A stretch of DNA of 7,167 nt from Roseovarius sp. UBA6217 (GCA_002421985.1 DISF01000058.1:1-7167); one strand, 5' to 3'; shown: positions 1 through 6,351, numbered from the stretch's first letter. Notes: generated by a model not told the origin, from the sequence alone. Numbers and translations are program-made.

Positions 1-135
1 CGCGCCGACCTGATCCGCGTGCGCGCCGAGGGCGCGGCGCTGTTGGTGATCGCAACTTGGGTGGCGGGCCAACAGGTCTATGGCTTTGGCGCGGCCCCGA
101 TGCCCGCCCAGATGCCCACCATGGCCGCACAATGA
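1..135 (+). CDS. phnM: PhnM C-terminal end (partial): ribose methylphosphonate triphosphate diphosphatase
   Basis: The first 44 codons in frame 1 run open to a TGA at 133-135; the 5' part lies outside the window. The visible peptide starts RADLIRV and continues with a hydrophobic strand and TWVAGQQVYGFG. This matches the usual end of amidohydrolase-fold PhnM proteins, where a 'DL-x-RV' strand is followed by 'xxVWxxGxxV'. PhnM cleaves pyrophosphate from alpha-D-ribose 1-methylphosphonate 5-triphosphate before the C-P lyase (PhnJ) step in the cytoplasm. The tail after that motif is rich in Ala, Pro and Met and looks disordered. The stop overlaps the start of phnN in an ATGA quartet (132-135), implying translational coupling in one operon. 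The short fragment limits certainty, but the phnN neighbour makes PhnM the best call; another amidohydrolase is the alternative. Confidence 0.75.
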   Translation, partial: RADLIRVRAEGAALLVIATWVAGQQVYGFGAAPMPAQMPTMAAQ

Positions 136-743
136 GCGGGCATTTGTGGCTGGTTGTCGGCCCCTCTGGCGCGGGCAAGGATACGGTTCTGGCCGGTCTT
201 GCCGCGCGGCTGACCCCACAAGACGGTGTTATGATCGCGCGCCGCATCATCACCCGGCCCTGTCAACCCGGCGGCGCGGAACAGCATCTGTCGGTCACGC
301 CCGAGGCTTTCGCGCGGCTGGAGGCGGCGGAGGCCTTTGCGCTGAGCTGGGTCAGCCACGGGTTGCAATACGGCATCGGGGCCGAGGTTCGCTCCTGGCT
401 TGCGGCGGGGTTGAGCGTCTTGGCCAACGGCTCGCGCGCGGCCCTCCCGCAGGCGCGCGCCGCCTTCGGCCCGGCCCTGCGCGTGGTCGAGATCACCGCC
501 CCAACGGAGGTGCTGGCCGCGCGCCTTGCCGCACGGGGCCGCGAAAGCGCAGGCGACATCGACGCGCGCCTTGCCCGCACGGCAGAATTGCCGCGCGACA
601 CGCCCGACCTCGTCATCCAGAACGACACAGCGCCCGAGGCCGCCATCGCGCGGCTCCACACCGCCCTGACAACCGCACCCGCGCCAACCGCGAAGAAGGA
701 CCGGGTGTCGTCCGTGACCTTGACCCGCGAGGCACCATTATGA
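132..743 (+). CDS. phnN: Ribose 1,5-bisphosphate phosphokinase PhnN
   Basis: The product is 203 aa, starting at the ATG that overlaps the phnM stop; an in-frame upstream start at 57 is rejected because it would run deep into phnM. The guanylate-kinase-like P-loop GPSGAGKDT lies at residues 10-18. Further PhnN-like segments follow: RRIITRP near 37-43 (substrate lid), GLQYGI at 77-82, VLANGSR at 96-102 and RGRES..DI..RL at about 135-147. PhnN phosphorylates ribose 1,5-bisphosphate to PRPP, returning the ribose of phosphonate breakdown to nucleotide synthesis in the cytoplasm. The family is usually about 180-190 aa; the extra residues form a Thr/Ala/Pro-rich tail after about residue 180, where homology probably ends. 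The gene has very high GC (about 70% by hand count in 541-600), in contrast with the sequence directly after its stop. Confidence 0.9.
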   Translation: MSGHLWLVVGPSGAGKDTVLAGLAARLTPQDGVMIARRIITRPCQPGGAEQHLSVTPEAFARLEAAEAFALSWVSHGLQYGIGAEVRSWLAAGLSVLANGSRAALPQARAAFGPALRVVEITAPTEVLAARLAARGRESAGDIDARLARTAELPRDTPDLVIQNDTAPEAAIARLHTALTTAPAPTAKKDRVSSVTLTREAPL

Positions 744-917
744 TCTGGTCTGTTGGTTCTCAGGCCGCGATGAAATCCCCAAGCAAGTGTGTTAAACTGA
801 TAGAGGATCGGACCGACCGCCATGTAGTCCCAAGGAAATATGACGCGTCCATGAGCGGATTGTGTGCATTATGCTAATAAAGCAGAGCAATATCGCCAAA
901 TGCGCGATGCCCATGAC
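744..917. other. Low-GC seam between the phn operon and the transfer module
   Basis: These 174 bp lie between the convergent ends of phnN and virD4/traG. GC by hand count is 28/60 in 781-840 and 27/60 in 841-900, well below both neighbours. No tRNA, clear attachment-site repeat or strong terminator is visible; the best dyad is a 5-bp ATCGC/GCGAT pair around 892-908. A 45-codon frame starts at an ATG at 740-742 that overlaps the phnN stop as ATGA, and ends at 877. The peptide (begins MIWSVGSQAAMKS) matches no family I recognise. It could be the 5' stub of a former phn-operon gene fused to foreign sequence by the insertion, or chance. The composition step suggests a junction or remnant of a mobile element, but no element end can be identified. 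Confidence 0.45.
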
Positions 918-2900
918 TCATCCGTGTGCTTCGATGATTGCCCGCGTCGTCTGAACAGCTGCCGCAAGCTCGTTCCTGTCCGTCCCCTTGATCCCCAGTC
1001 CAGACAGATGAAAAGACAACTGACCTGACCCACCGCCACCCGCCGCAGCGCGTGCTGCTCGGCCGCGCGCCCGATCTGATAGCGCTGGCTGCGGATCTTG
1101 CGTCTCCGTTGCAGGTGCCTCAAATGTCATCGACATGGACTCAGTCCCAGCTCCCTGCTCCCCCGCCGCCGCCCGCACCTCCTGCAATTCCTGCTTCAGC
1201 TTCTCCACGGTCTCCCGCGTCTCGGTCATCTGCCGATCTCGCCGCAGGCCGTCCTCATCAGGGTACGGGAAACTCCCCGCCTGACCCGCGTGAAGCACCT
1301 TCAGCGCCGGGTCCTCGAAATACTTGATCCGCCGCGCTCGGATCGGCATCTGCGCATCAATCACGAGGATCACCTCGTCGAGGTCCATGCGGCGGGCCTG
1401 GTCCTCGGTGAGGAGCGGCGTGTCCTCCGTCCGCTCGGAAACGCTGCGCCCCTCGAACGGATTGCGCCCGACCGCACGCGACCTGGTCACAACGCGCTTG
1501 GTGGTTTTGCCCACAGCTTGGCTGAGTTCCTCGATGGTTTTCTGCTCAGACGGCGTGAGGTAGAGCTTCACGCCCGCGCCGCCCTGCAGCGACCGGCGGG
1601 TGTTCTCGCCATAGATCTCGTCCAGTGCCGGGATAGTCTGGGTGACAATCGCGAGGTTCCCACCGAAAGAGCGCAGCGTCTTGATGCTCTCGGCGACGAT
1701 CGGCATCTTCCCGAGCCGGTCGAACTCATCGAGCATGATCATCACGGGCCAGGGTTCGTCGTCCCCCGGCTCCTGCGCCTGCAGCGAGGCGATCAGGTCC
1801 GAGAAAAAGAGCCTGATCAGCGGGGCCAGCGGGCGGATCATCTCTGACTCGACCACGAGATAGATCGCGTGGGGCCGCCGCCGGATATCCCGGAAGGAGA
1901 AATCCGAAGTGGCGGTGGCTGCGTCGATTGCGCGGTTGTCCCAGGTGTCGAGACCCGAGGTCATCAAGAGCGAGAGGTAGGAGGTCAGGGTGTCGTTGTT
2001 GGTCGACGCCATGCGCTCGAAGATCAGCTTGGCAGATGCGTTCTTCACCTCCTGCGCGCGCTTGAGATATTCCTTCTGTTTGTCGCCGCCCGAGGCGGTG
2101 ATGCGGTAGATCTCGCCAATGGTCGGCACGCCGCGCTCGAACGCCAGAAGGCCGGCCGCCACGAAGAGATCGATACCGCCAGCCAGAAGCCCGCTCAGCT
2201 TTTCGTTGTCGGTCTGCAGGAAGAGCTTGGCGGTCAGCTTCAACTCCATCTGCTGCCGGTCGGGATTGGTCATGGCCGCAATGCGCGCCAGCGGATTGTA
2301 GCGATGCGTCGGGCGATCCCAGTCGGTCGGCGCAAACCGGAACACCTTGTCGCCCATGCTGGCGCGGAAACGCGAGGTCTCGCGAAAGTTCTCGCCCTTC
2401 ACGTCCAGCACCACGGCGGAGCCCTTGTAGGTCAGCAGGTTCGGGATCACGAAGCCCACGCCCTTGCCTCGGCCCGTCGGCGCCACGATCAGCGCATGCG
2501 GGAAGGTTTTTGACACGAGGAAGGGGCGCTTCGATTTCGGGGGGCCGAGCTTGCCGAGAAGGAAGCCGCCGCCCGGCTTGGCAAAGAAGCCGTTGCGCTT
2601 CATCTCGCCCCGGGGCTGCCAATGCGTCGTGCCGAAGCGGGTCAACGCCTCGCCCAGAAGCGTGATGCTGAGCAGGAACGCCGCGAGACCAAACACAGCA
2701 AGGATCAGGTTTACCCAGACGAAGTCGCGCGGGGCGCTGGACCCCAGTGCGCGGTATTCCCGTGCGAGCAAGGTGAAATCGATGCGCTCAGTCGACAGCC
2801 CATAGCGCAGGATCAGATAACCCGTGGCCACGACATAGCCGATGGCGAGGCCGATCAGGGTCAGGCTCAGGATGCCACCCGCAATCTTGCCCTTATCCAT
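918..2900 (-). CDS. virD4: VirD4/TraG-type type IV coupling protein (conjugative ATPase)
   Basis: The product is 660 aa. The coupling protein brings the relaxase-DNA complex to the type IV secretion channel at the inner membrane. Two N-terminal membrane segments are visible at about residues 7-31 and 60-83, with a periplasmic loop between them. Walker A APTGRGKGVG is at 140-149, followed by VIPNLLTYKGSAVVLDVKGEN, typical of TraG/VirD4. Walker B VMIMLDEFDRL is at 386-396, followed by a TQ pair (TQTIPALDEIYG, 420-431). The last 100 residues hold a charged, probably coiled segment (about 556-578), an Ala/Gly linker and a conserved-looking tail. The ATG at 2900 is chosen because a GGGGA Shine-Dalgarno sits just upstream and the first membrane helix follows directly; a longer start at 3002 would run inside the relaxase gene. 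The start overlaps the relaxase stop by 8 nt. Genes for the rest of the channel (virB) are not in the window. Confidence 0.9.
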   Translation of the reverse strand: MDKGKIAGGILSLTLIGLAIGYVVATGYLILRYGLSTERIDFTLLAREYRALGSSAPRDFVWVNLILAVFGLAAFLLSITLLGEALTRFGTTHWQPRGEMKRNGFFAKPGGGFLLGKLGPPKSKRPFLVSKTFPHALIVAPTGRGKGVGFVIPNLLTYKGSAVVLDVKGENFRETSRFRASMGDKVFRFAPTDWDRPTHRYNPLARIAAMTNPDRQQMELKLTAKLFLQTDNEKLSGLLAGGIDLFVAAGLLAFERGVPTIGEIYRITASGGDKQKEYLKRAQEVKNASAKLIFERMASTNNDTLTSYLSLLMTSGLDTWDNRAIDAATATSDFSFRDIRRRPHAIYLVVESEMIRPLAPLIRLFFSDLIASLQAQEPGDDEPWPVMIMLDEFDRLGKMPIVAESIKTLRSFGGNLAIVTQTIPALDEIYGENTRRSLQGGAGVKLYLTPSEQKTIEELSQAVGKTTKRVVTRSRAVGRNPFEGRSVSERTEDTPLLTEDQARRMDLDEVILVIDAQMPIRARRIKYFEDPALKVLHAGQAGSFPYPDEDGLRRDRQMTETRETVEKLKQELQEVRAAAGEQGAGTESMSMTFEAPATETQDPQPALSDRARGRAARAAAGGGGSGQLSFHLSGLGIKGTDRNELAAAVQTTRAIIEAHG

Positions 2901-5244
2901 GGGTGATCCCCTTTTCGCCGTGGGCTGCGGCATGGCGGGCGCGCTGTGCCTCGATCTGCTCCTCGGCCAAAGCATCCAGCACCCGCTCCATGGCGGGGCC
3001 ATGGGCAGTCACCTCGCTGCTTTCCAGATAGGCCTTGGCGAGTTCCAACTGCCGCAGCGGGTGCTCAGTGAACTTCTCCAGCACATCGGCATGGCCAGCA
3101 CGCAGGGCGGTCACGGCGTTTGGCGTGAGGTTGCGGTCGATCTGCACTACGAGGCGCTGTCCGGCAGCGTCCGTGAGCGGCGTCTCTTCCTCCGCCTCAG
3201 CCCGGCGCAGGAACGCCATGACATCGGGGGCGGTCTCAGCCATGAATCGCCGCTCGGCATAGTCCTGCCGGGCCTTGTCCTCGATCTCGAAGCTTCGTTC
3301 GCTGATATAGGCGCGCGATGCCCCCATGGCGCGAAGCTGGTTGATCTCTTCCTGCACCGCCGCGCCGAACGCGTCATCCGGCATTTCCGTGCGGTAGAGC
3401 GCGAGCGTGCGCATGTCCTCGGAGATGGGGCCGAGATATTGCGAAGGATCACGCAGCGCGAGATCCATGTCGCCGGCGTGAAGCGTGCGGTCCTTTTCCT
3501 CGACGGCGAACTCCTGCGGCTTACGGCTGTCGGTGATCTTGTCCCAGGCCATCGAGGCCAGTTCGGCATGATCAGGCGATCGTTGTGCATAGGCGTTGAA
3601 GGCGGCACGCGCCTCTTCCACTTCAACGGCACCAGCCCTGCGCACAGACGGGTCGTCCGAGAACGGGTGGTCGAAGTCCGTCCGGCGGAACTGAGCGACC
3701 AGTTGCTGGAAGTCCTGCCGCTCGGATGGAGTAAACACATCTGGCCGCTCGTCGGCCAGAGCGCGCTCGGACAGCGTCATACGCTCGGCCAGGGTAACCG
3801 GGTCATCCTTGGTCTCGTCCACCTCATCTACTGCCCGCAGTATGCGCGCATCAGTCAGAGCATCGCCCAGTCGGGCATGAACGGCTTCCAGCCTGTCCAG
3901 CGCGTCCTCGCGGTCCTCGCCCTTTTCCAGATCGAGATCGCCCGCCTTGGCGATGGCGCGCAGATCCTGCGCCAGCCACTGCCGTTCGAGCGCAGCATTG
4001 CCGGCACCCTCGCGCAAGCGGGCAGTGACGGCCTCGGGGTCGATCCCCGTGCCCTGCAGCGCCTCGGTGAGCCGTGCTTTCACCGCATCGTCGTCGAGGC
4101 GCCCCATCTGGTCTTCGCGCATATTGGCCCGCGTATAGACCCCGTCCCTGGACGGTGCGTCGAGGAGTGCAGCCGAGCGGTCCCCGAGCGGGTTCAGATG
4201 CGCGACAGAGGCCAGCACATCGGTAAGCTTGCGCTCGATTTCAGGCCGCTCGGCGGCAGGTGCCCGGTCGATCGCAGCCTCGATCTGGCGGATGTTCTGA
4301 GAAAACTCAGTGATCAGCGTGTCGAACGCTGTTTCGTCTTGGGACATGTAGATGGCTCCGTCAGATTGGATCTGACCGCCGCTGGCAAGGATGGTGCTGG
4401 CCCGCTTGAGTGCCTCGGCCACGTCGTCGAAGTTCGACCGGGACGCCTCGGCAGCCAGACCCCGATAGGTCAGCGCATTGCGCGCCACCGTCTCCAGGGC
4501 TGCGGCCAGATCGGTACCCGTGCGCTGGCGCTCGACCGGAGGTCGGCCCTCGTCACGGGCCTTGTAGACCTCGTCGATCTCGGCGCGGTAGGTCGTAACC
4601 CCCCGGTCAAGACGCCGTGTCGCCTCGAGCCGGATCCCGTGGACCTGCGCCGCCTCGACCATCGCCACCCGGAAGGCGTCGTAGTTGAAGTGGTGATCCT
4701 TCCCGAGAAAGAACATTTCGCCATCCTTGCTGCGGCGGTTCAGAACGATATGCGCATGTGGATGCGCGCGATCTTGGTGTATTGCAGCAATATAGTCGAA
4801 TTGCGACCCCTCACCTTGAAAGAACTTCTCACAGACGGATTCCGTGATCGCACGCACCTCTTCACCGCTGGTGCCGACGGGAAACGCCATCAGAAGATGC
4901 GAGGTATGGCCGAGCTTCGGGCTGTGCCGCTCACCCCACTGGTTCTCGAAGCGCCGGACAACCCGGTCGATCTCCGCCTCGGTCAGGGTCTTCTTGCCAT
5001 CATGGGTGCCGCGGCTGTCGAGGATGTGGCTCGACTTGGTGGTGAGGTAGGTCAGCTGGGCCTTGAGCTGCGCGCCGGTATGGCACCCGCCTTTCGAGAT
5101 CGGCTTGAAGATGGCAGGCGAGTAGCCGCGCGCAGCCCGGACCATTTGCGCCTTCTTCGCCAGCCCCTGCCAACTGCCCGAGACCCGGCTCCAGTCGCGA
5201 TCGAAGAGAGCAGGCCCGACACCGCGCGCCTCACTCCTCGCCAT
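2893..5244 (-). CDS. virD2: VirD2-like relaxase (conjugative nicking enzyme)
   Basis: The product is 783 aa. The first 220 residues carry the relaxase domain. GGCHTGAQLKAQLTYLTTKS at 52-71 contains Y66, the likely nucleophile (Y41 is the alternative). A motif II-like strand SHLLMAFP is at 115-122. The metal-binding motif HQDRAHPHAHIVLN is at 156-169, with H156, D158, H161, H163 and H165. NYDAFRVAMVEAAQVHGIRLEATRR (187-211) resembles the matching stretch of Agrobacterium VirD2. The enzyme nicks one strand at oriT, stays linked to the 5' end and pilots it through the secretion system. The remaining ~560 residues are acidic, charged and mostly helical with no domain I recognise. The start at 5244 keeps 14 nt of overlap with the upstream mobC-like gene; an extension to 5394 would be entirely within that gene. 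VirD2/MOBP is the best family call; MOBQ-type is less likely. Confidence 0.88.
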   Translation of the reverse strand: MARSEARGVGPALFDRDWSRVSGSWQGLAKKAQMVRAARGYSPAIFKPISKGGCHTGAQLKAQLTYLTTKSSHILDSRGTHDGKKTLTEAEIDRVVRRFENQWGERHSPKLGHTSHLLMAFPVGTSGEEVRAITESVCEKFFQGEGSQFDYIAAIHQDRAHPHAHIVLNRRSKDGEMFFLGKDHHFNYDAFRVAMVEAAQVHGIRLEATRRLDRGVTTYRAEIDEVYKARDEGRPPVERQRTGTDLAAALETVARNALTYRGLAAEASRSNFDDVAEALKRASTILASGGQIQSDGAIYMSQDETAFDTLITEFSQNIRQIEAAIDRAPAAERPEIERKLTDVLASVAHLNPLGDRSAALLDAPSRDGVYTRANMREDQMGRLDDDAVKARLTEALQGTGIDPEAVTARLREGAGNAALERQWLAQDLRAIAKAGDLDLEKGEDREDALDRLEAVHARLGDALTDARILRAVDEVDETKDDPVTLAERMTLSERALADERPDVFTPSERQDFQQLVAQFRRTDFDHPFSDDPSVRRAGAVEVEEARAAFNAYAQRSPDHAELASMAWDKITDSRKPQEFAVEEKDRTLHAGDMDLALRDPSQYLGPISEDMRTLALYRTEMPDDAFGAAVQEEINQLRAMGASRAYISERSFEIEDKARQDYAERRFMAETAPDVMAFLRRAEAEEETPLTDAAGQRLVVQIDRNLTPNAVTALRAGHADVLEKFTEHPLRQLELAKAYLESSEVTAHGPAMERVLDALAEEQIEAQRARHAAAHGEKGITHG

Positions 5245-5833
5245 GCTCGGCCACCTGCTCCGCTTCCTGCCGCGCCAGACTGGCGAGCGCCCTGGTGACC
5301 TCGAGGTCCAGCGCACGTCGCCGCGCGCGGAACATCTCCTGGATCTGATCCGCCATGTCGAAGACGAGTACCGCGAGGTCACGTATCTCGGCATGGCTGG
5401 CGGGCGTGTAGGGCAGCCGCTCCCCTTTAATCTTCGCCTCGTTCAGGCGGCGTGCGACCTGGTTCACGTTGTTGCCGACCCGGTTCAGCGCCGCGCTCAG
5501 CCCTCGGAGCTCATCCGTCATGGCCTCATCCGGGCGCAGGAGATCGTCGGCGGCCAGCATCAGGCACCTCATGGCTTCTGACCGATGTACAATGCCGCGC
5601 CGCGCGAGAGCTGCATCGAAGCCGCGTAGATCGCGCTCGGTGACACGCATGGTGAGCACACGGGTGCGGCTGTCGTTGGCCGAGACGGCGGAACGGCCAC
5701 GGCCGAGGACGTTGTAGACGGTCTTGGGCGAGACCTTCAGGCCAGCGGCCAGATCGCGCACAGCGACGCCTTTCGCCCGTTCCCGGGCGATCTGTCGGCG
5801 CTCCTGATCGGTCAGTCTGCGACTGCTACCCAT
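5231..5833 (-). CDS. VirD1/MobC-family relaxosome accessory DNA-binding protein
   Basis: The product is 200 aa and is the first gene of the leftward transfer operon. Residues 7-45 form a resolvase-like helix-turn-helix (LTDQERRQIARERAKG, then VRDLAAGLKVSPKTVYNVL). Residues about 59-95 (RVLTMRVTERDLRGFDAAL ... HRSEAMRCLML) look like a ribbon-helix-helix. LSAALNRVGNNVNQVARRLN at 112-131 is the hallmark segment of MobC/VirD1 mobilisation proteins. Such proteins bind oriT, melt the nic region and let the relaxase cut supercoiled DNA. The C-terminus is helical and charged. It ends inside the relaxase start, so both are probably made in near-equal amounts. An AGGA lies 13 nt before the ATG, rather far for a Shine-Dalgarno. 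The N-terminal HTH in front of the RHH/MobC part also makes it a candidate autoregulator of the divergent promoters, which is inference. Confidence 0.85.
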   Translation of the reverse strand: MGSSRRLTDQERRQIARERAKGVAVRDLAAGLKVSPKTVYNVLGRGRSAVSANDSRTRVLTMRVTERDLRGFDAALARRGIVHRSEAMRCLMLAADDLLRPDEAMTDELRGLSAALNRVGNNVNQVARRLNEAKIKGERLPYTPASHAEIRDLAVLVFDMADQIQEMFRARRRALDLEVTRALASLARQEAEQVAEHGEE

Positions 5834-5838
5834 GTGAA

Positions 5839-5844
5839 GTATAC
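5839..5844. promoter_or_regulatory. GTATAC palindrome just upstream of the mobC-like start
   Basis: A 6-bp palindrome lies 5 bp ahead of the mobC-like ATG, and the leftward strand reads TATACT here, a good -10 hexamer. If used, transcription would start at or next to the ATG, giving a leaderless message, which some alphaproteobacterial genes have. No matching -35 is found at 16-18 bp spacing, so this is a weak call; it could equally be part of an operator. Confidence 0.2.
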
Positions 5845-5866
5845 GTTCCTATTTCTTGCCAACTTC

Positions 5867-5919
5867 GTACAAGCCCGCCTTCTCCCAGCACAAGCGGAGA
5901 AGGCATCAAGGGCTTGTAC
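5867..5919. repeat. Bulged 19-bp inverted repeat (candidate oriT or relaxosome dyad)
   Basis: The outer arms GTACAAGCCC (5867-5876) and GGGCTTGTAC (5910-5919) are perfect over 10 bp. The inner arms GCCTTCTCC (5877-5885) and GGAGAAGGC (5896-5904) are perfect over 9 bp. The arms are contiguous on the left but separated by ATCAA (5905-5909) on the right, so a folded strand gives a 19-bp stem with a 5-nt bulge and a 10-nt loop. There is no T-tract, so an intrinsic terminator is unlikely. It lies 34 bp upstream of the accessory-protein gene, a usual place for the inverted repeat recognised by MobC/relaxase. It may alternatively be a two-part operator. Confidence 0.75.
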
Positions 5920-5929
5920 TCAATGTAGA

Positions 5930-5952
5930 AAATCGGCCCAGGGGGCCGATTT
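5930..5952. repeat. Perfect 10-bp hairpin, terminator-like or oriT stem
   Basis: AAATCGGCCC (5930-5939) pairs with GGGCCGATTT (5943-5952) across a 3-nt loop, AGG. The GC core flanked by A's and T's resembles a compact bidirectional terminator; on the leftward strand the stem runs into TTTTCT, on the rightward strand into TTTGACGTCTTTT. No gene ends nearby on either strand, so a terminator would serve only to block read-through across the divergent region. An oriT or binding dyad is equally possible. Confidence 0.6.
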
Positions 5953-5969
5953 GACGTCTTTTGTCAAAT
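5949..5969. repeat. 7-bp dyad overlapping the hairpin and the start of the heptad array
   Basis: ATTTGAC (5949-5955) and GTCAAAT (5963-5969) form a perfect 7-bp inverted repeat separated by GTCTTTT. It shares its left arm with the right flank of the 10-bp hairpin and its right arm with the second unit of the heptad array. The centre-to-centre spacing of the arms is 14 bp, i.e. two heptads. It could be an operator for a dimeric DNA-binding protein. A TTGACA hexamer reads leftward here, but no -10 follows at the right distance. Confidence 0.45.
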
Positions 5970-6320
5970 GCATCGCGCCTTGCGCTCATTGCATCGCGTC
6001 CCGCGTCTTCCGCATCGCGTTTCGCGCGCATTGCACCGCGCATCGCGTCCTTTGCAGCGCGTCTTCCGCGCCCCGCATCGCGTCGTCTGGCACTTGGCAA
6101 ATGGCGTCTGCATCCCGCATCGCGCACAGTGTCGTCTGCATCCCGTCTTCCGTTTCGCGTCCCGTGTTCCCCGCATTGTGCACTTTGCGGAATGGCAAAT
6201 GGCGCGCGTCCTCCGCGCCCTGCATCGCGCTCTTCGCAGCACGTCCCCCGTCTTATGGATCACGTTGTCTGGATTTCGCTCATGGGCAGTCCGCATCGCG
6301 TCTTCTGCTTGACGCGCACA
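5956..6320. repeat. Degenerate heptanucleotide array, 52 units
   Basis: From 5956 the sequence divides into 7-bp units that all begin with G: GTCTTTT, GTCAAAT, GCATCGC, GCCTTGC, GCTCATT, GCATCGC, and so on. Forty-seven units keep perfect phase to 6284; one extra G at 6285 shifts phase, and five more units (GCAGTCC, GCATCGC, GTCTTCT, GCTTGAC, GCGCACA) run to 6320. All 52 units start with G and the second base is C, T or G, never A. Recurrent words are GCATCGC (8 copies), GTCTTCC (3), GTCGTCT (2), GGCAAAT (2), GCATCCC (2) and GTTTCGC (2). It sits between the relaxosome genes and the ParA/VirC1-like ATPase. It is not CRISPR, since there are no spacers. It may be a binding platform for a ribbon-helix-helix protein, an overdrive-like enhancer, a partition site, or a decaying short tandem repeat. 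Confidence 0.9.
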
Positions 6321-6345
6321 ACTCAACCGTCTAGCGACATTCCTG

Positions 6346-6351
6346 TATTAT
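6346..6351 (+). promoter_or_regulatory. Possible -10 element for the virC1-like gene
   Basis: TATTAT matches the sigma-70 -10 consensus at five of six bases and is preceded directly by TG. A poor -35 (TCAACC, 6323-6328) lies at 17-bp spacing; a better TTGACG at 6309-6314 is too far away. The predicted start of transcription, about 6358, would leave a leader of about 30 nt before the ATG at 6389. Confidence 0.25.

Noticed and set aside
57..131. Upstream in-frame start for PhnN
   Set aside because: It would overlap phnM by 26 codons and add sequence absent from the family; the ATGA-coupled start puts the P-loop at the usual position.
892..908. Terminator after the VirD4 gene
   Set aside because: Stem is 5 bp with a 7-nt loop and lacks a T-tract directly after it; too weak to call.
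2842..5298. An 818-codon open frame on the plus strand opposite the relaxase
   Set aside because: It is the antisense shadow of a high-GC gene; the minus-strand frame carries clear relaxase motifs and overlaps its operon neighbours correctly, while this one shows no family motif.
5836..5866. Resemblance of the region before mobC to an FRT-type recombinase site
   Set aside because: Only scattered matches to GAAGTTCCTATTC; no paired arms around an 8-bp core.
5851..5866. TTGGCA on the minus strand as a sigma-54 or -35 element for the mobC-like gene
   Set aside because: No GC doublet at the sigma-54 distance, and only 13 bp to the TATACT hexamer.
5962..5967. Perfect TTGACA -35 hexamer on the minus strand
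   Set aside because: At 16-18 bp spacing the sequence is GC-rich hairpin with no -10.
5956..6320. CRISPR array
   Set aside because: Units are 7 bp, contiguous, without spacers, and there are no cas genes.
5964..6326. Cys/Arg-rich 120-aa frame on the minus strand and similar frames through the array
   Set aside because: All follow from the 7-bp repeats being free of stops; composition is unnatural and no ribosome binding sites are evident.
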